The notes below the pieces were generated by a model. It searched no databases, was not told the origin of the DNA, and saw only the letters and a list, made by a program, of their open reading frames with translations. From CAWKGC01 sp963849005 (GTDB lineage: Bacteria; Pseudomonadota; Gammaproteobacteria; Burkholderiales; Usitatibacteraceae), in contig CAWKGC010000021.1 of the NCBI GenBank assembly GCA_963849005.1, positions 474,757 to 538,756 of the forward strand: 64,000 nucleotides of DNA, written 5' to 3'. Position numbers and translations under genes: made by a program. Numbering within the stretch: position 1 is the stretch's first letter; every line of letters begins with the position of its first letter. Shown piece by piece: positions 27,777 to 36,757 of the stretch.

Positions 27777-28924
27777 ATGAGAGACGCGGTGTGGCGGGTC
27801 GCGGCGATGCTCGTGTTCGCCGCGGGCGCGAATGCCGCCGACTTCGGAAGCAAGGGCGGGCCGCAACCCGCCAACGTGAACGAGATTGCGGACGTCCTGC
27901 AAAAGGACCCGTACGACCTGGAGTTGCTGATCAGCTTCGGCACCTCCAAGGGCGGCTCGGCGGGCCACCTCGCGCTCGCCATCCGCGGCCAGGCGCCCGG
28001 CGACGACATGGTGTACTCGGCCAACTTCTACGCCGACCGGGATCCCAAGCACGCGGAGAACTTCTACACCCGCGACCTGATGGTCCGGATCCCGAAGAAG
28101 GAATACCTGTACGGGACCGCCTCGTCGCTCGGCGAAAAGGCCTCGTTCGGCCTCGACTTCGGCGAGATCTACAAGCGCTCGGTCGTCGGCGTGCGCGTCT
28201 ACGGCGTGCCGGCCGCGGAGAAGGAAGCGCTCGCCGCCTTCTTCGAGCGCATCAACGACGACTATCACAAGCGGTCGGGAAGACCGAGTACCACGATCGC
28301 GAAATCAAGTACGACTACCTGCACCTGAACTGCGCCAAGACCATCGGCTCGGGATTCCGGTACGGCGCCGGGTACAAGGACCTCGAGGTCACGAGCGCAA
28401 GGTCCTGCCGGCGCGGACGAGGGTAGTGGCGGCGGCGAACGCCAACATCCCCACCGAGATGGCGATGAAGCTCCTCAAGGAATGGAACGCGCGCGGATAC
28501 CGGCTGGACGTGGTGCTCTACAAGAAGTACGAGGGCTCGACCTAGGTCGATCCGCACGACGAGGAAAAGGTGGCGTTCAAGGACCTGCCCAACCGCTTTC
28601 CCTCGGTGCTCTCGCGCGACTTCCGCAAGGAACAGGGCCAGTACCAGGACTTCGACAACCTCTACGCGATGTACCTCCTCTACAACATGGGCAAGTACAG
28701 CGTGCGGGTGAACGGCGAGACCAGGCTGCTCGAGATCGAGAAGAGCAAGAGCCCCATGGCCTACGCGGAGGCCGCCGAACTCGCCGCCCAGAGCGCCAGG
28801 TCGGACAGCGAGACTTCCGCCGGCGCCTGCAGTTCCAGCCGAAGGGAACGGAGTCGGAAGCCCTCCCGACAACACGCACCTCTACAATTTCACCGATGAG
28901 GGTGACAAGAAGGTCGCGCCCTAG
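27777..28924 (+). CDS. Exported protein of unknown family (frameshifted, one in-frame TAG)
   Basis: A signal peptide (VAAMLVFAAGANA) precedes about 360 residues spread over three frames. The first covers SFGTSKGGSAGHLALAIRG...VYSANFYADRDPKHAENFYT. The second has YDYLHLNCAKTIGSGFRYGAGYKDLEV. The third, after a TAG at 28543-28545, has VDPHDEEKVAFKDLPNRFPSVLSRDFRKEQGQYQDFDNLYAMYLLYNMG. The residues on both sides of the TAG read naturally, so it is probably a base error. I do not recognise the family. It may precede the next gene in one transcript, the gap being 9 bases. Confidence 0.6.
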
Positions 28925-28933
28925 GCGCCCGGC

Positions 28934-29860
28934 ATGAACGGACTTCGCATGTCGTTGCACCTCGTGCTCGCCGCCTGGGGGCTCACGGGCGTCACATCAC
29001 CGGCGCGTGCGCAGGACATCGAACCGCGCGCCTATTCCAATGCCCCGGTCGGCGTCAATTTCCTGATCGCGGGCTACGCCTATACGCGGGGCGGGTTGTC
29101 GTTCGATGCTGCGCTTTCCCTGGACAACGCGAAGATCAACACGTCGAACGCCGTCCTGGCCTACGCAAGGGTGCTCGACCTGTGGGGCAACTCGGGCAAG
29201 TTCGACGCATTCGTGCCCTACACCTGGTTGTCAGGAACGGCCGAGTACCAGGGCGACCCCGTGCAGCGGACCGTCAATGGATTCGCCAATCCCGCGTTTC
29301 GGCTGTCGTGGAATTTCTTCGGGGCGCCGGCGCTGAAGCTGGAAGGAATTCGCCGGCTGGGAGCAGGACCTAGTCATCGGCGCCAGCCTGCGGGTGTCGG
29401 CACCCTGGAGCCAGTACGACTCCGCGAGGGCTCGTCAACATCGGCACCAACCGCTGGTCCTTCAAGCCGGAGATCGGGATTTCGAAGACCGTCGGGCCGT
29501 GGACGCTGGAGGCCACGGCGGCCGCCACGATCTATACCGACAACACCGATTTCTACGGCGGCAACCGGCGCTCGCAGGAGCCGATCTACTCGGTCGCAGG
29601 GGCACGTGATATACGGCTTCAGCGGCGGCAGCTGGGCTTCGCTCGATGGCACCTATTTCGCTGGCGGCCGATCGACCTTGAACGGGGGCTGAAAAGCGAC
29701 CTTCAGCAGAACTGGCGCATCGGCGCAACGCTGGCTATTGCCCGTGGACCGGGCGAATTCGATCAAGTTCTACGCCAGCAGCGGCCTTTGGGCGCGCACC
29801 GGCAACAGCTTCGACCTGGTCGGCGTCGCGTGGCAGCACCGCTGGGGCGGCGGCTTGTGA
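28934..29860 (+). CDS. Phenol_MetA_deg-type outer-membrane protein (frameshifted)
   Basis: A signal peptide (LVLAAWGLTGVTSPARAQD) is followed by DIEPRAYSNAPVGVNFLIAGYAYTRGGLSFD. This opening is typical of proteins annotated as transporter/MetA-pathway phenol-degradation barrel proteins. The remaining strands are scattered over several frames (WSFKPEIGISKTVGPWTLEATAAATIYTDN; SWASLDGTYFAGGRSTLNGG; FDLVGVAWQHRWGGGL to the stop at 29858-29860). The Trp/Gly-rich repeating strands fit an outer-membrane barrel of about 300 residues. The role in uptake is inferred only from the family. Confidence 0.74.
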
Positions 29861-29959
29861 CGCGCTCTTTCAGCTGGCTGTCGCTCGCCCTCATGGCCCT
29901 CGCGATCGTCGTACGATGTTCCCCCGTTCGGGCACCGACGTGCGGCGCGACCGAAGCGC

Positions 29960-30058
29960 TGGCGGAAGAGAGTGGGAGTCGAACCCACCAAGGACCGCAA
30001 GCGACCCCAGCCGGATTTGAAGTCCGGGCGCCCCACCGGGAACGAATCCCTTTCGTTC
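29960..30058 (-). tRNA. selC: Selenocysteine tRNA (anticodon UCA)
   Basis: On the minus strand the anticodon arm reads CCGG-ACTTCAAAT-CCGG, placing TCA in the anticodon. A long variable arm follows, then the T arm GTGGG-TTCGACT-CCCAC and the acceptor 3' strand TCTCTTCC with an encoded GCCA at 29960-29963. The 5' acceptor strand (near 30051-30058) matches imperfectly, probably through base errors. The UCA anticodon, long variable arm and ~95-base size are diagnostic of tRNA-Sec, which delivers selenocysteine at UGA codons with SelB. It lies just downstream of a selB fragment on the same strand. Confidence 0.86.
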
Positions 30059-30122
30059 AAGATAGTATCGGACAGGCCTCACAAGGCTACCAATGTCTTG
30101 CCATGTCGCACTTGATCTTCGT

Positions 30123-30567
30123 CTAGCCCCGCGCCTGCCCGCCATCGATCTTTGCGGCGCCCCGCAACGGTTCGGCGGCACCCAGTGATGGGGACGAAGT
30201 CCTTCGAGCATCTTGCGCAGCGTTGCCCGCGCGGTGCGTGATGCCCAGGGTGTCGAGGAATTCACAGGACCTCGATCGCGTGGCCCCGGCCGACGCCCAT
30301 GGCGTCGCGATACTGCGCGGCGGTGAAACCGGCGGGGTTCGCGCGGGACAACGCATGCGCGGTCGCGGCGAGCAACGCCAGCATCGAGCGCTGGTAGAAG
30401 CGGTCCGGGAGCATCTTCAAGACCTCGCCGCCGCGGCATACAGACCCGAGCTTCGCTCCGCGCGGCGGCGGATGAAACGGGGGTTCGCATGGGTCGATTC
30501 TGGGCAAGCGCTTGCCGGCACGCAACGGGCAAGTCAAACGGCTCGTTCGCCGCGCCGGGACGCCCAC
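30123..30567 (-). pseudogene. selB: C-terminal fragment of selenocysteine elongation factor SelB
   Basis: Joined frames read KMLPDRFYQRSMLALLAATAHAL, then FTAAQYRDAMGVGRGHAIEVLEFLDTLGITHRAGNA, ending at a TAG on 30123-30125. The last part is the final winged helix of SelB, which binds the SECIS hairpin. The GTPase and tRNA-binding domains (about 450 residues) should lie above 30570, but that DNA encodes the end of a FadL barrel. Either selB is truncated in this genome or two segments were misjoined near 30570-30596. Its placement next to selC is the normal gene arrangement. Confidence 0.72.
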
Positions 30568-30595
30568 CGCAAGTGCGGTCGCAGGGAAGCTCTGG

Positions 30596-31925
30596 CTAAG
30601 TACGTCCAGTTGAAGTACGCGCTGAGGAAGTAGATCCCGGTGCTCTCGTACAAGCCGAGCGAGGGTTGCCGCGGCCGCCCAGCGCGGGCGGGTTCGATTG
30701 CTTGTTCACCTGCAGCGTGCCGCCGTAGGCGTATTCGAATGCGACTCCCCAGCCGAAGTCCTTCGCGCCCTCCTGCTTGTACGCGCCCAGGCCGAAGCGC
30801 CAGAAGTCGTTGGCGGGCAAGCGGCGAGACGTTCGCGCTGTCCTGGAACTCGGAGTCGTACGCAAATCCGAGGTCGATGCGCCACGTCGGGGTCCGGCCG
30901 GTACTGCGCGCCGAAGGCGCCGTGCCACGTGTCCTTGAAGGAGAGGTTCTTCGTGAGCGAGTGCAGTTCGCCGAGGTCGTCGACGCCGATTTCCACAATG
31001 CCGAACGTCGACCATTGCTGCCAGCCGACGCTGCCGAGCAGCGCCCACTCGCGGTCCAGCTGGTGGAAGACGCTCGCGTTCACGCCCTGCGGCACGTTGA
31101 TGCCCATCTTCAGGTCCGCGTCGAGCAGGCCGCGGTTACGAGCAGGGCCTGCATCGGCGCCGAGAGACCCGAGAATTTCGCAGGCGCGCTGAAGTCCAGG
31201 CGGCAACGCCGAGGTCCAGGTGATGCCGAGCCGCGTGTCCTTCGTCGGCTCGTAGAGGATGCCAAGGTTCGCGCCCACGCCCCACTTGTTCGAGTCCGCG
31301 GCCAGCTCGCCATCGGCGCCGACCGAATCGTTGACAACGACCTGCATGCGCAGCATGCCGTACATCGCGTTCAGGCTCGCGCCGACTGAGAGTTCGGGGT
31401 TCACGCGATAGGCGACGGAGGGCAGCATGGACAGGCCGACCAGCCCGCCTTCCTGGAAGTAATAGGCGGCCCGACCCAGTCGCGGTCGTACTGCAACGCC
31501 AGACCGAAGTTGCCGGTAGCGGCGAAGACGTACTTCAGGTCGGGCGACGCGCTGTATGAATAGAACAGGCCGCCGCCGGGGAGACCAGCCGACGAGGATA
31601 CGCCGCCGTTGCCGGTGCCCAGCCCCGGCGACGCGTGCCCTGCGCGGCGCTGAAGGCGATATCCCCATAGAGCGCCTGTACGCTGAGAAGCTGTTGCGAG
31701 CTGTCCAGCCGTGTCATGCCGGCGGGATTGGTGGGGCACGGTTGGAGGCGTCCTGCGCGCGCGCCGTGTATCCGGCGGAAGCGAGGGCGACGTCTGCGGT
31801 TCCCACTTCGTAGAGGAACAGGCCCCCTGCGTAGGCGGGGCCCACGGCGAGTGCGAAGGCGCGGGCGACGAGCGTGCGGCAGAAGCGGGGCGGGATCGCT
31901 CGGAGTCTCGCGGGGGTTCCTTCGG
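30596..31925 (-). CDS. FadL/OmpP1-family outer-membrane hydrocarbon/fatty-acid transporter (frameshifted)
   Basis: Pieced frames give a signal region (ALAVGPAYAG) and the mature N-terminus GLFLYEVGTADVALASAGYTARAQDAS. The FadL hallmark NPAGMTRL and barrel strands follow (GGLFYSYSASPDLKYVFAATGNFGLALQYD; LSVGASLNAMYGMLRMQV; DTRLGITWTS; EWALLGSVGWQQWSTFG), closing with YFLSAYFNWTY. FadL proteins let hydrophobic substrates cross the outer membrane. The precise start near 31925 is uncertain because the frame is broken there. At least five frame changes are needed. Confidence 0.78.
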
Positions 31926-31939
31926 GAAGGACTTGCCCG

Positions 31940-33133
31940 TCAGAAGAATGACCTGAACACCCGGTCGAGAATCTCGTCGAGCGAGAACGTCGTGAGCAGC
32001 AGCGGCGCCAGGGGCAGCAGGATGCTCGCGGCCAGCGCCAGCACGTTCCTCAGGTCGAAGGGGACCAAGCGGATCCCGGCGATCACCTGGTAGCCGTTGC
32101 GCAGGTCGGCCAGCGACTGGATGTCGGGGCTGCCGACCAGCGGTTCGCCGGGGTCGCGCGCGCGCATCCACTTGGCGCCGAACTCGCGCGCATAACGCTG
32201 GCCCAGGGTTCCATACGCAATCAGCCCGCGCCTGCGAGCCTCGAGCAGGTCCGGCACGAAGACGAACATGGGCCCGAGGATGACGATCATGAGAATGGCC
32301 ACGGTGCCGGCGATCTCCACCTTGAAGTCCGCGAAATGCGCGCCGGCGTGGAAGATGCGGTTGGCGATCATCCCGGAGAGCACAGCGCCCATCGCCAGCA
32401 GCACCGGCCGGTAGGCGCGCTCCGTGAGCGCGATGAAGTGCAGGCCGGCGGCTCCGTCCGGATGCGTCGGCTCCAGGGCCAGGTCGAGGCGCGCGACCTG
32501 CCAGAGGAAACGCGTCCAGACGAGCTGGCGGAAAGCCCAGCGCAGCACCAGGAAGATGAACAGCGGCATGCACACGAGGCCCATCCACCAGCCGGCGAGT
32601 GACGGCTGCAGGCGCCCTCCGGCAAGCGTCGCGTACCAGCTGTCCACGTTGATCGCGACCTGGTCGCGCCAGATGAAGGGCACCACCAACGCGTACACGA
32701 ACACGGCCATCGCCACCTCGACGGCGACGGAGCTGCGCCAGCGCAGCGCGGAAGCGACGGCCGCGTCGAAGCGGGGCCGCCGCTCCGCGGTCACGAGACC
32801 GCATTCCACGAAGTGACGCACCACGGGCGACAAGGCGCGATGGACCAGGACCTCCGCGAAGAGCAGGAGCGGCACGCCGACCAGCAGGCGCGCGTGCGTT
32901 TCGAGGTCCTGCAGGAAGGTCATGGTGACGGCCTCGCCCCAGGCCCGCCCCTCGGCGATCGAGAGCAGCAGCAGCGGCACCCACGCGATGATGACCATGG
33001 CCAGGATGCGTCGGTGGATGAACTCGAGGCCATCTCCCGCCAGGCGCGTGCGGCGCCAGACCTCGAAGAGCGCGCCCCCGTTGACGAGCGAGAACTCGCC
33101 GGGGTCCCGCGGCGGTGTCGTGGTGGCGGTCAC
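31940..33133 (-). CDS. Polytopic inner-membrane protein of unknown function
   Basis: The intact 397-residue protein has about six hydrophobic helices: IIAWVPLLLLSIAEG; LLVGVPLLLFAEVLVHRAL; VEVAMAVFVYALVVPFIW; WWMGLVCMPLFIFLVLRWAF; AILMIVILGPMFVFVPDLL; VLALAASILLPLAPLLLT. Polar stretches rich in Arg/Glu separate them. I do not recognise a named domain. It lies 10 bases after yidH and 15 bases before the FadL gene region, in the direction of transcription, and is likely co-transcribed with both yidH and marC. Confidence 0.65.
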   Translation of the reverse strand: MTATTTPPRDPGEFSLVNGGALFEVWRRTRLAGDGLEFIHRRILAMVIIAWVPLLLLSIAEGRAWGEAVTMTFLQDLETHARLLVGVPLLLFAEVLVHRALSPVVRHFVECGLVTAERRPRFDAAVASALRWRSSVAVEVAMAVFVYALVVPFIWRDQVAINVDSWYATLAGGRLQPSLAGWWMGLVCMPLFIFLVLRWAFRQLVWTRFLWQVARLDLALEPTHPDGAAGLHFIALTERAYRPVLLAMGAVLSGMIANRIFHAGAHFADFKVEIAGTVAILMIVILGPMFVFVPDLLEARRRGLIAYGTLGQRYAREFGAKWMRARDPGEPLVGSPDIQSLADLRNGYQVIAGIRLVPFDLRNVLALAASILLPLAPLLLTTFSLDEILDRVFRSFF

Positions 33134-33143
33134 GCGCGCTTCC

Positions 33144-33521
33144 TCAGACGCGCAGGATCACGGCGAGCAGGGCGCAAAGACCCAGCACGCCCACCACGAG
33201 CGCCACGATGCTGCTCATCGAGCGGGGCATCTCGGCGTAATTCGCCCGCAACTGCTTCAGGTCGCGCGTGTATTCGAAGGCGCCCAGCACCAGCGCGAGC
33301 AGCCCGATGGCGATCAGGGCGATGCCGAAGCCGCGCGGCCCGATGATCAACGGTTCGACTTCGCCCTTCTTCAACTCGAACTGGAAGAACTTGTAGACGG
33401 AGAAGCCGAAGGTGATGAGCGACGTGCCGGTGCGGATCCACGCCATCATCGTGCGTTCGTACGCCACGCGGGTGCGCTCGAAGGCGAGCGATGTGGACGT
33501 GTTCAGGGGCTCGGTCGTCAT
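33144..33521 (-). CDS. yidH: DUF202 inner-membrane protein YidH
   Basis: This intact 125-residue protein begins with the conserved LAFERTRVAYERTMMAWIRTGTSLITFGFSVYKFF stretch of DUF202/YidH. Two further helices follow (IALIAIGLLALVLGAFEYTRD; IVALVVGVLGLCALLAVIL). The three-helix plan and length match E. coli YidH. Function unknown. Its start codon overlaps the stop of marC by 4 bases. Confidence 0.88.
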   Translation of the reverse strand: MTTEPLNTSTSLAFERTRVAYERTMMAWIRTGTSLITFGFSVYKFFQFELKKGEVEPLIIGPRGFGIALIAIGLLALVLGAFEYTRDLKQLRANYAEMPRSMSSIVALVVGVLGLCALLAVILRV

Positions 33522-34159
33522 GTCGGTGCTCCTATCATGCGCAGGGCGCTGATGATGACCTGCAGCCCGATCCCTACCTGGATCACGCCGATCACCGCGC
33601 CCAGGATCGGCAGGATGAGGGACAGCGCGAGCCTGAGGCGCCGGGCGAGCAGCATCAGCGCGAGGTTCGCCGCGACGATCCCCAGGACCACCCCGCCGAT
33701 CGCGAGGCGACCTTCCAGGGTCGGGGTGAAGGCGATGAAGACGATGAGGATCGCGATGCCGTAGGGCGTGACGATCGATGGAAAGGCGAGCGGGATGACT
33801 GCCGATTTCAGGACTTCCTGCGGCGTGAGGGGCGTGCCGCCGTCGTGCGGCTCGGGCGTCTCGAACTGCGCGAGCACGTTCTTGATCGCCACCAGGAAGA
33901 GGATGATCCCGCCGGCGAGTGCCAGCACCGGCAGCGGCACGCCGTACCTGCCGAGGAAGGCCTCGCCGAGGAAGCCCGCCACCAGGAGCGCCATGGCGGA
34001 AAACACCGTGGCGCGCAGCGCGACCTGGCGCGTGAGCGCCGCATCGGCGTCCTTCGTGACCTGCAGGAACCGGCCGACCATCTTGAACGGCCCGAGCATC
34101 AGGAACAGGATCGTGAAGACCTGTCCCAGCGGAATCTCGCGGCCCAGCGTCGTGAGCAT
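33518..34159 (-). CDS. MarC-family integral membrane protein
   Basis: The intact protein of 213 residues starts at ATG 34159. Six helices are predicted, including VFTILFLMLGPFKMVGRFL, TVFSAMALLVAGFLGEAFL, LALAGGIILFLVAIKNVLAQFE and the conserved loop AVIPLAFPSIVTPYGIAILIVF. These match the MarC/UPF0056 family. MarC proteins were once linked to multiple antibiotic resistance, but that role is not supported, and the function is open. It lies between a rhodanese gene and yidH. Confidence 0.85.
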   Translation of the reverse strand: MLTTLGREIPLGQVFTILFLMLGPFKMVGRFLQVTKDADAALTRQVALRATVFSAMALLVAGFLGEAFLGRYGVPLPVLALAGGIILFLVAIKNVLAQFETPEPHDGGTPLTPQEVLKSAVIPLAFPSIVTPYGIAILIVFIAFTPTLEGRLAIGGVVLGIVAANLALMLLARRLRLALSLILPILGAVIGVIQVGIGLQVIISALRMIGAPT

Positions 34160-34215
34160 GATGCGTCCTTCCCTACTTGAATTGCAGGTTCCCGCCGAGC
34201 ATGACCTTGTCGCTG

Positions 34216-34587
34216 CTATCTTCCCGAGCCCGCAGCTGCCGCCTTGCTGCTTGCGATCGCCCGGACGACCTTCAGGACGTCCTTGTAGCCGCCGCCGTTG
34301 AACGCCTTGAATCCCAGGGCATCCAGCATTTCCTTGGCCTTTGCGGCCGAGGCGCCCGAGTGGCAATGGAGCACGATCTTCCGGTCACGCGGCAGTTCGT
34401 GAAGGCGACGCTTCAGCGTGAAAATCGAAATATTGGTCGCGCCGGGAACCATGCCCATCTTCGCCTGGATCTTCGGTCGCACGTCGACCACGAATGCACC
34501 TGCCTCGATCAGTTTCGCCACTTCTTCCGGCGGCAGCTTTGTGGCCGCCATCGCGTCGTGCTTTGCTTTCAATTTCGCTAGTAACAC
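34216..34587 (-). CDS. Single-domain rhodanese-like sulfurtransferase
   Basis: The 123-residue intact protein holds one rhodanese domain. It shows FVVDVRPKIQAKMGMVPGATNISIF and an active-site loop HCHSGAS with catalytic Cys at about residue 75, followed by AKEMLDALGFKAFNGGGY. No signal peptide is seen, so it should act in the cytoplasm. Rhodaneses carry sulfane sulfur as a cysteine persulfide. It is the last of a run of five sulfur- or redox-linked genes, 49 bases after another rhodanese. Confidence 0.88.
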   Translation of the reverse strand: MLLAKLKAKHDAMAATKLPPEEVAKLIEAGAFVVDVRPKIQAKMGMVPGATNISIFTLKRRLHELPRDRKIVLHCHSGASAAKAKEMLDALGFKAFNGGGYKDVLKVVRAIASSKAAAAGSGR

Positions 34588-34636
34588 CCTATTTCTCCTT
34601 TCAGGAGTCGCCGTTTCCCGCCGGCGCCAGGGCCGG

Positions 34637-35203
34637 TCACCTCATTCCCTGCGAAGCGCCTTCCGCGATGATGATCTTTTCGGGATCGACGCCGTAGACC
34701 CAGGGCGCCGAGTTCTTCCAGCCGTTCTTCATCCTTTTCCCGTGAAAGACGCTCTCGGGATCGTCCACCGTGTCGCCTTCGAACCCGTCGACGATGTTGT
34801 AGGCCTTGGTGAAGCCGGCCGCGGCAAGCTGGTTGACGGCCATGCCGCCGCGGCCGCCCGACCGGCACGTGACCAGCAGGACATCGGCCGGCTTCGCGAC
34901 CTCCTTCACCTGGGCGACGAAAGCCGTGTTCATCTGCGGCGCGTAGGTGAACTTGCCGCCCTTTCTCTGGTAGCTCACGAAGGCCAACGGGATGTTCCAG
35001 GCCATCTCCGGGTGGCCGACGAAGGCGAACTCCTCGGGAGTCCGCACGTCGATGATCTTCACCTTGTCCGGCGCGGCCTTCCACATCTCGTAGGCCTGCG
35101 CGGCGGTCACGTACAGACCGAGCGTCGTCCGTTTCATCTTGTGCAGCTTGGCTCCATCGACCGTGGTCGCGGGCTTCGCGTCTCGTTTCGTTGCCATGAT
35201 CAA
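34637..35203 (-). CDS. Rhodanese-like sulfurtransferase
   Basis: This intact protein has 188 residues. After a basic N-terminus (about 30 residues) the rhodanese fold runs from YVTAAQAYEMWKAAPDKVKIIDVRTPEEFAFVGHPEMAWNIPL to the active loop TCRSGGRG (Cys about 113) and FTKAYNIVDGFEGD. An extension with NGWKNSAPWVYG follows, also seen in rhodaneses tied to sulfur oxidation. No signal peptide is evident. It lies 27 bases after the unknown paralogue at 35231-35907 and 49 bases before the second rhodanese. Confidence 0.87.
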   Translation of the reverse strand: MIMATKRDAKPATTVDGAKLHKMKRTTLGLYVTAAQAYEMWKAAPDKVKIIDVRTPEEFAFVGHPEMAWNIPLAFVSYQRKGGKFTYAPQMNTAFVAQVKEVAKPADVLLVTCRSGGRGGMAVNQLAAAGFTKAYNIVDGFEGDTVDDPESVFHGKRMKNGWKNSAPWVYGVDPEKIIIAEGASQGMR

Positions 35204-35230
35204 CCTCCGATGTTCGGTCCGTGCCGCCCC

Positions 35231-35907
35231 TTACGGGATGAAGTTGGCGCTGGTGTCCGCGCCGTAGCCGCAGCCCTGGTAGGTGCAGTGGAACTCGTCG
35301 CGGATGATGGCCGCCCACCCGCCGGCGTTACCCGTGTCCAGCCGCAGCTCCTTGTCGAGCACCTTGGTCTCGAACTTCCAGCCTTCCGGCAGGCTCTTCA
35401 ATTCTTGCCCAGCACGTCGAGGTTGTCGGGGGTCAGGTTCGGATCGACCGCCTTGGTGTACTCCTGCAAGACCCACACCGTGCCATTCGGCTCGCGCAGC
35501 AGGTGCACTTTCTTGCCAGCGTGCCAGGTCCAGATCGTGTTGCGCTGGATCAGCGACGGCACATAGGCGCTCTGGAACTGGGCCATCATCTCGGCCCCGG
35601 TCATGTCGCCGGCCCAGTTCATCGGGAGGCCGTGGAAGTCCTGGGTGTCGCCGCCGGCGTAGTCGATTTCGTCCATCATCCAGAAGCGGCCGCTGTTGAC
35701 CGCGCATTGATCGACCTCGAGCTCACGCGCCAGCTTCACCGGATCGATCTTCTTGTAGTCGTCCGGGCCGACCGGAAGGGCTGCCGCCGTGTAGACGTGC
35801 GCCCGCTGCGTCTTGCCGACGCCGACGAAGGCGCCGAGCCCGTGGAACGCGGCACCGCGGGTGTTGTTGGCGTGGACTCTGCGGGTGGGACCTGTCTTGA
35901 GTTTCAT
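35231..35907 (-). CDS. Unknown protein, paralogue 1 of a CTYQxCGYGAD pair (one frameshift)
   Basis: About 225 residues are recovered by joining frames near 35400. It lacks a signal peptide or membrane helix. Shared points with the neighbour at 35948-36637 are HVYTAA/HMHASA near residue 40, DPVKLARELEVD, TIWTWHAGKKVHLLREPNG, LPEGWKFETKVLD, and the C-terminal signature FHCTYQGCGYGADTS. The invariant HCTYQxC with paired Cys could bind a metal or a persulfide. I do not recognise the family. Its place among rhodaneses suggests a sulfur-related role, which is inference. Confidence 0.7.
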
Positions 35908-35947
35908 CTGCCGGCTCCTATTGGGTTGCTGAGGGTCGTGCCGCGAA

Positions 35948-36637
35948 TCACGGCACGTAGTTGTGGCTGGTGTCCGCGCCGTAGCCGCAGGCCTGGTAGG
36001 TGCAATGCAGGTCGTCGCGGATGATCGAGGCCCAGCCGTCGATCTTCATCGTGTCGAGGACGAGGTCGCTGTCGAGGACACGGGTCTCGAACTTCCAGCC
36101 CGGCGGGAGCTTGAGCTTCCTGCCGATCTCGCCCAGGTTGTCGATGGAGAGGGTCTTGTCGATGTCGGCGGTCATCTCCTGCATGACCCAGGTGGGGCCG
36201 TCCGGCTCGCGCAGCAGGAAGACCGGCTTGCCCGCCCTCCAGGTCCACTTGGTCAGGCGATAGACCAGCGCGGGCGCGTAGGAGGGGCCATGGAAGTGCT
36301 CGACCACGTCCTCGGCGACCATCACGCCGATCCAGCACATCTTCGCGCCGTCGAAGTTGGCGAAATATCCGCCCTGGACCTCGCCCTCGTCGATCGTCCA
36401 GATGCGCCCCTGGCTGGGCGTGAACATGTCGACTTCGAACTGCCTGGCGAGCCTGACCGGATCGGGGCTCCAATTGAAGTCGGCCGGGACGTCCATGACT
36501 CCGGCAGAAGCGTGCATGTGGGCGCGCGCGTTCCTTCCCTTGCCGATGAAGGCCGCCGCGCCGAGATATCTCGTGCCGCGGGCGTTCCGGAAGAGGACCC
36601 GGTTGAACGGGTCGGGGAAGGGTCTGCCAAGTTTCAT
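35948..36637 (-). CDS. Unknown protein, paralogue 2 of a CTYQxCGYGAD pair
   Basis: This intact protein has 229 residues and starts at ATG 36637. It parallels its downstream neighbour along its length: ARAHMHASAGV, DPVRLARQFEVDMF, GRIWTIDEGEVQGGYF, LTKWTWRAGKPVFLLREPDGPTWVMQE, LPPGWKFETRVLD, and the end LHCTYQACGYGADTSHNYVP. Two Cys three residues apart, next to a His, are conserved in both copies. No signal peptide or membrane segment is seen. The pair arose by duplication. The function is unknown. It follows the CoA-disulfide-reductase-like gene by 120 bases. Confidence 0.72.
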   Translation of the reverse strand: MKLGRPFPDPFNRVLFRNARGTRYLGAAAFIGKGRNARAHMHASAGVMDVPADFNWSPDPVRLARQFEVDMFTPSQGRIWTIDEGEVQGGYFANFDGAKMCWIGVMVAEDVVEHFHGPSYAPALVYRLTKWTWRAGKPVFLLREPDGPTWVMQEMTADIDKTLSIDNLGEIGRKLKLPPGWKFETRVLDSDLVLDTMKIDGWASIIRDDLHCTYQACGYGADTSHNYVP

Positions 36638-36757
36638 GCGCCTGCCTCTTTGGCTGCGAGGGCGAAGACCGTCAACGATCAACCGCCCACTCACGCCGCA
36701 CCAGCATTGTCGAGGCGCCCGCTGCCGCGGGCTTGACTAATTGGGACGGCAATGCAG

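Noticed and set aside
28543..28545. Readthrough of TAG as selenocysteine or pyrrolysine because a tRNA-Sec lies nearby
   Set aside because: Selenocysteine is read at UGA, not UAG. No pyrrolysine genes are visible and no downstream hairpin stands out. A base error fits better.
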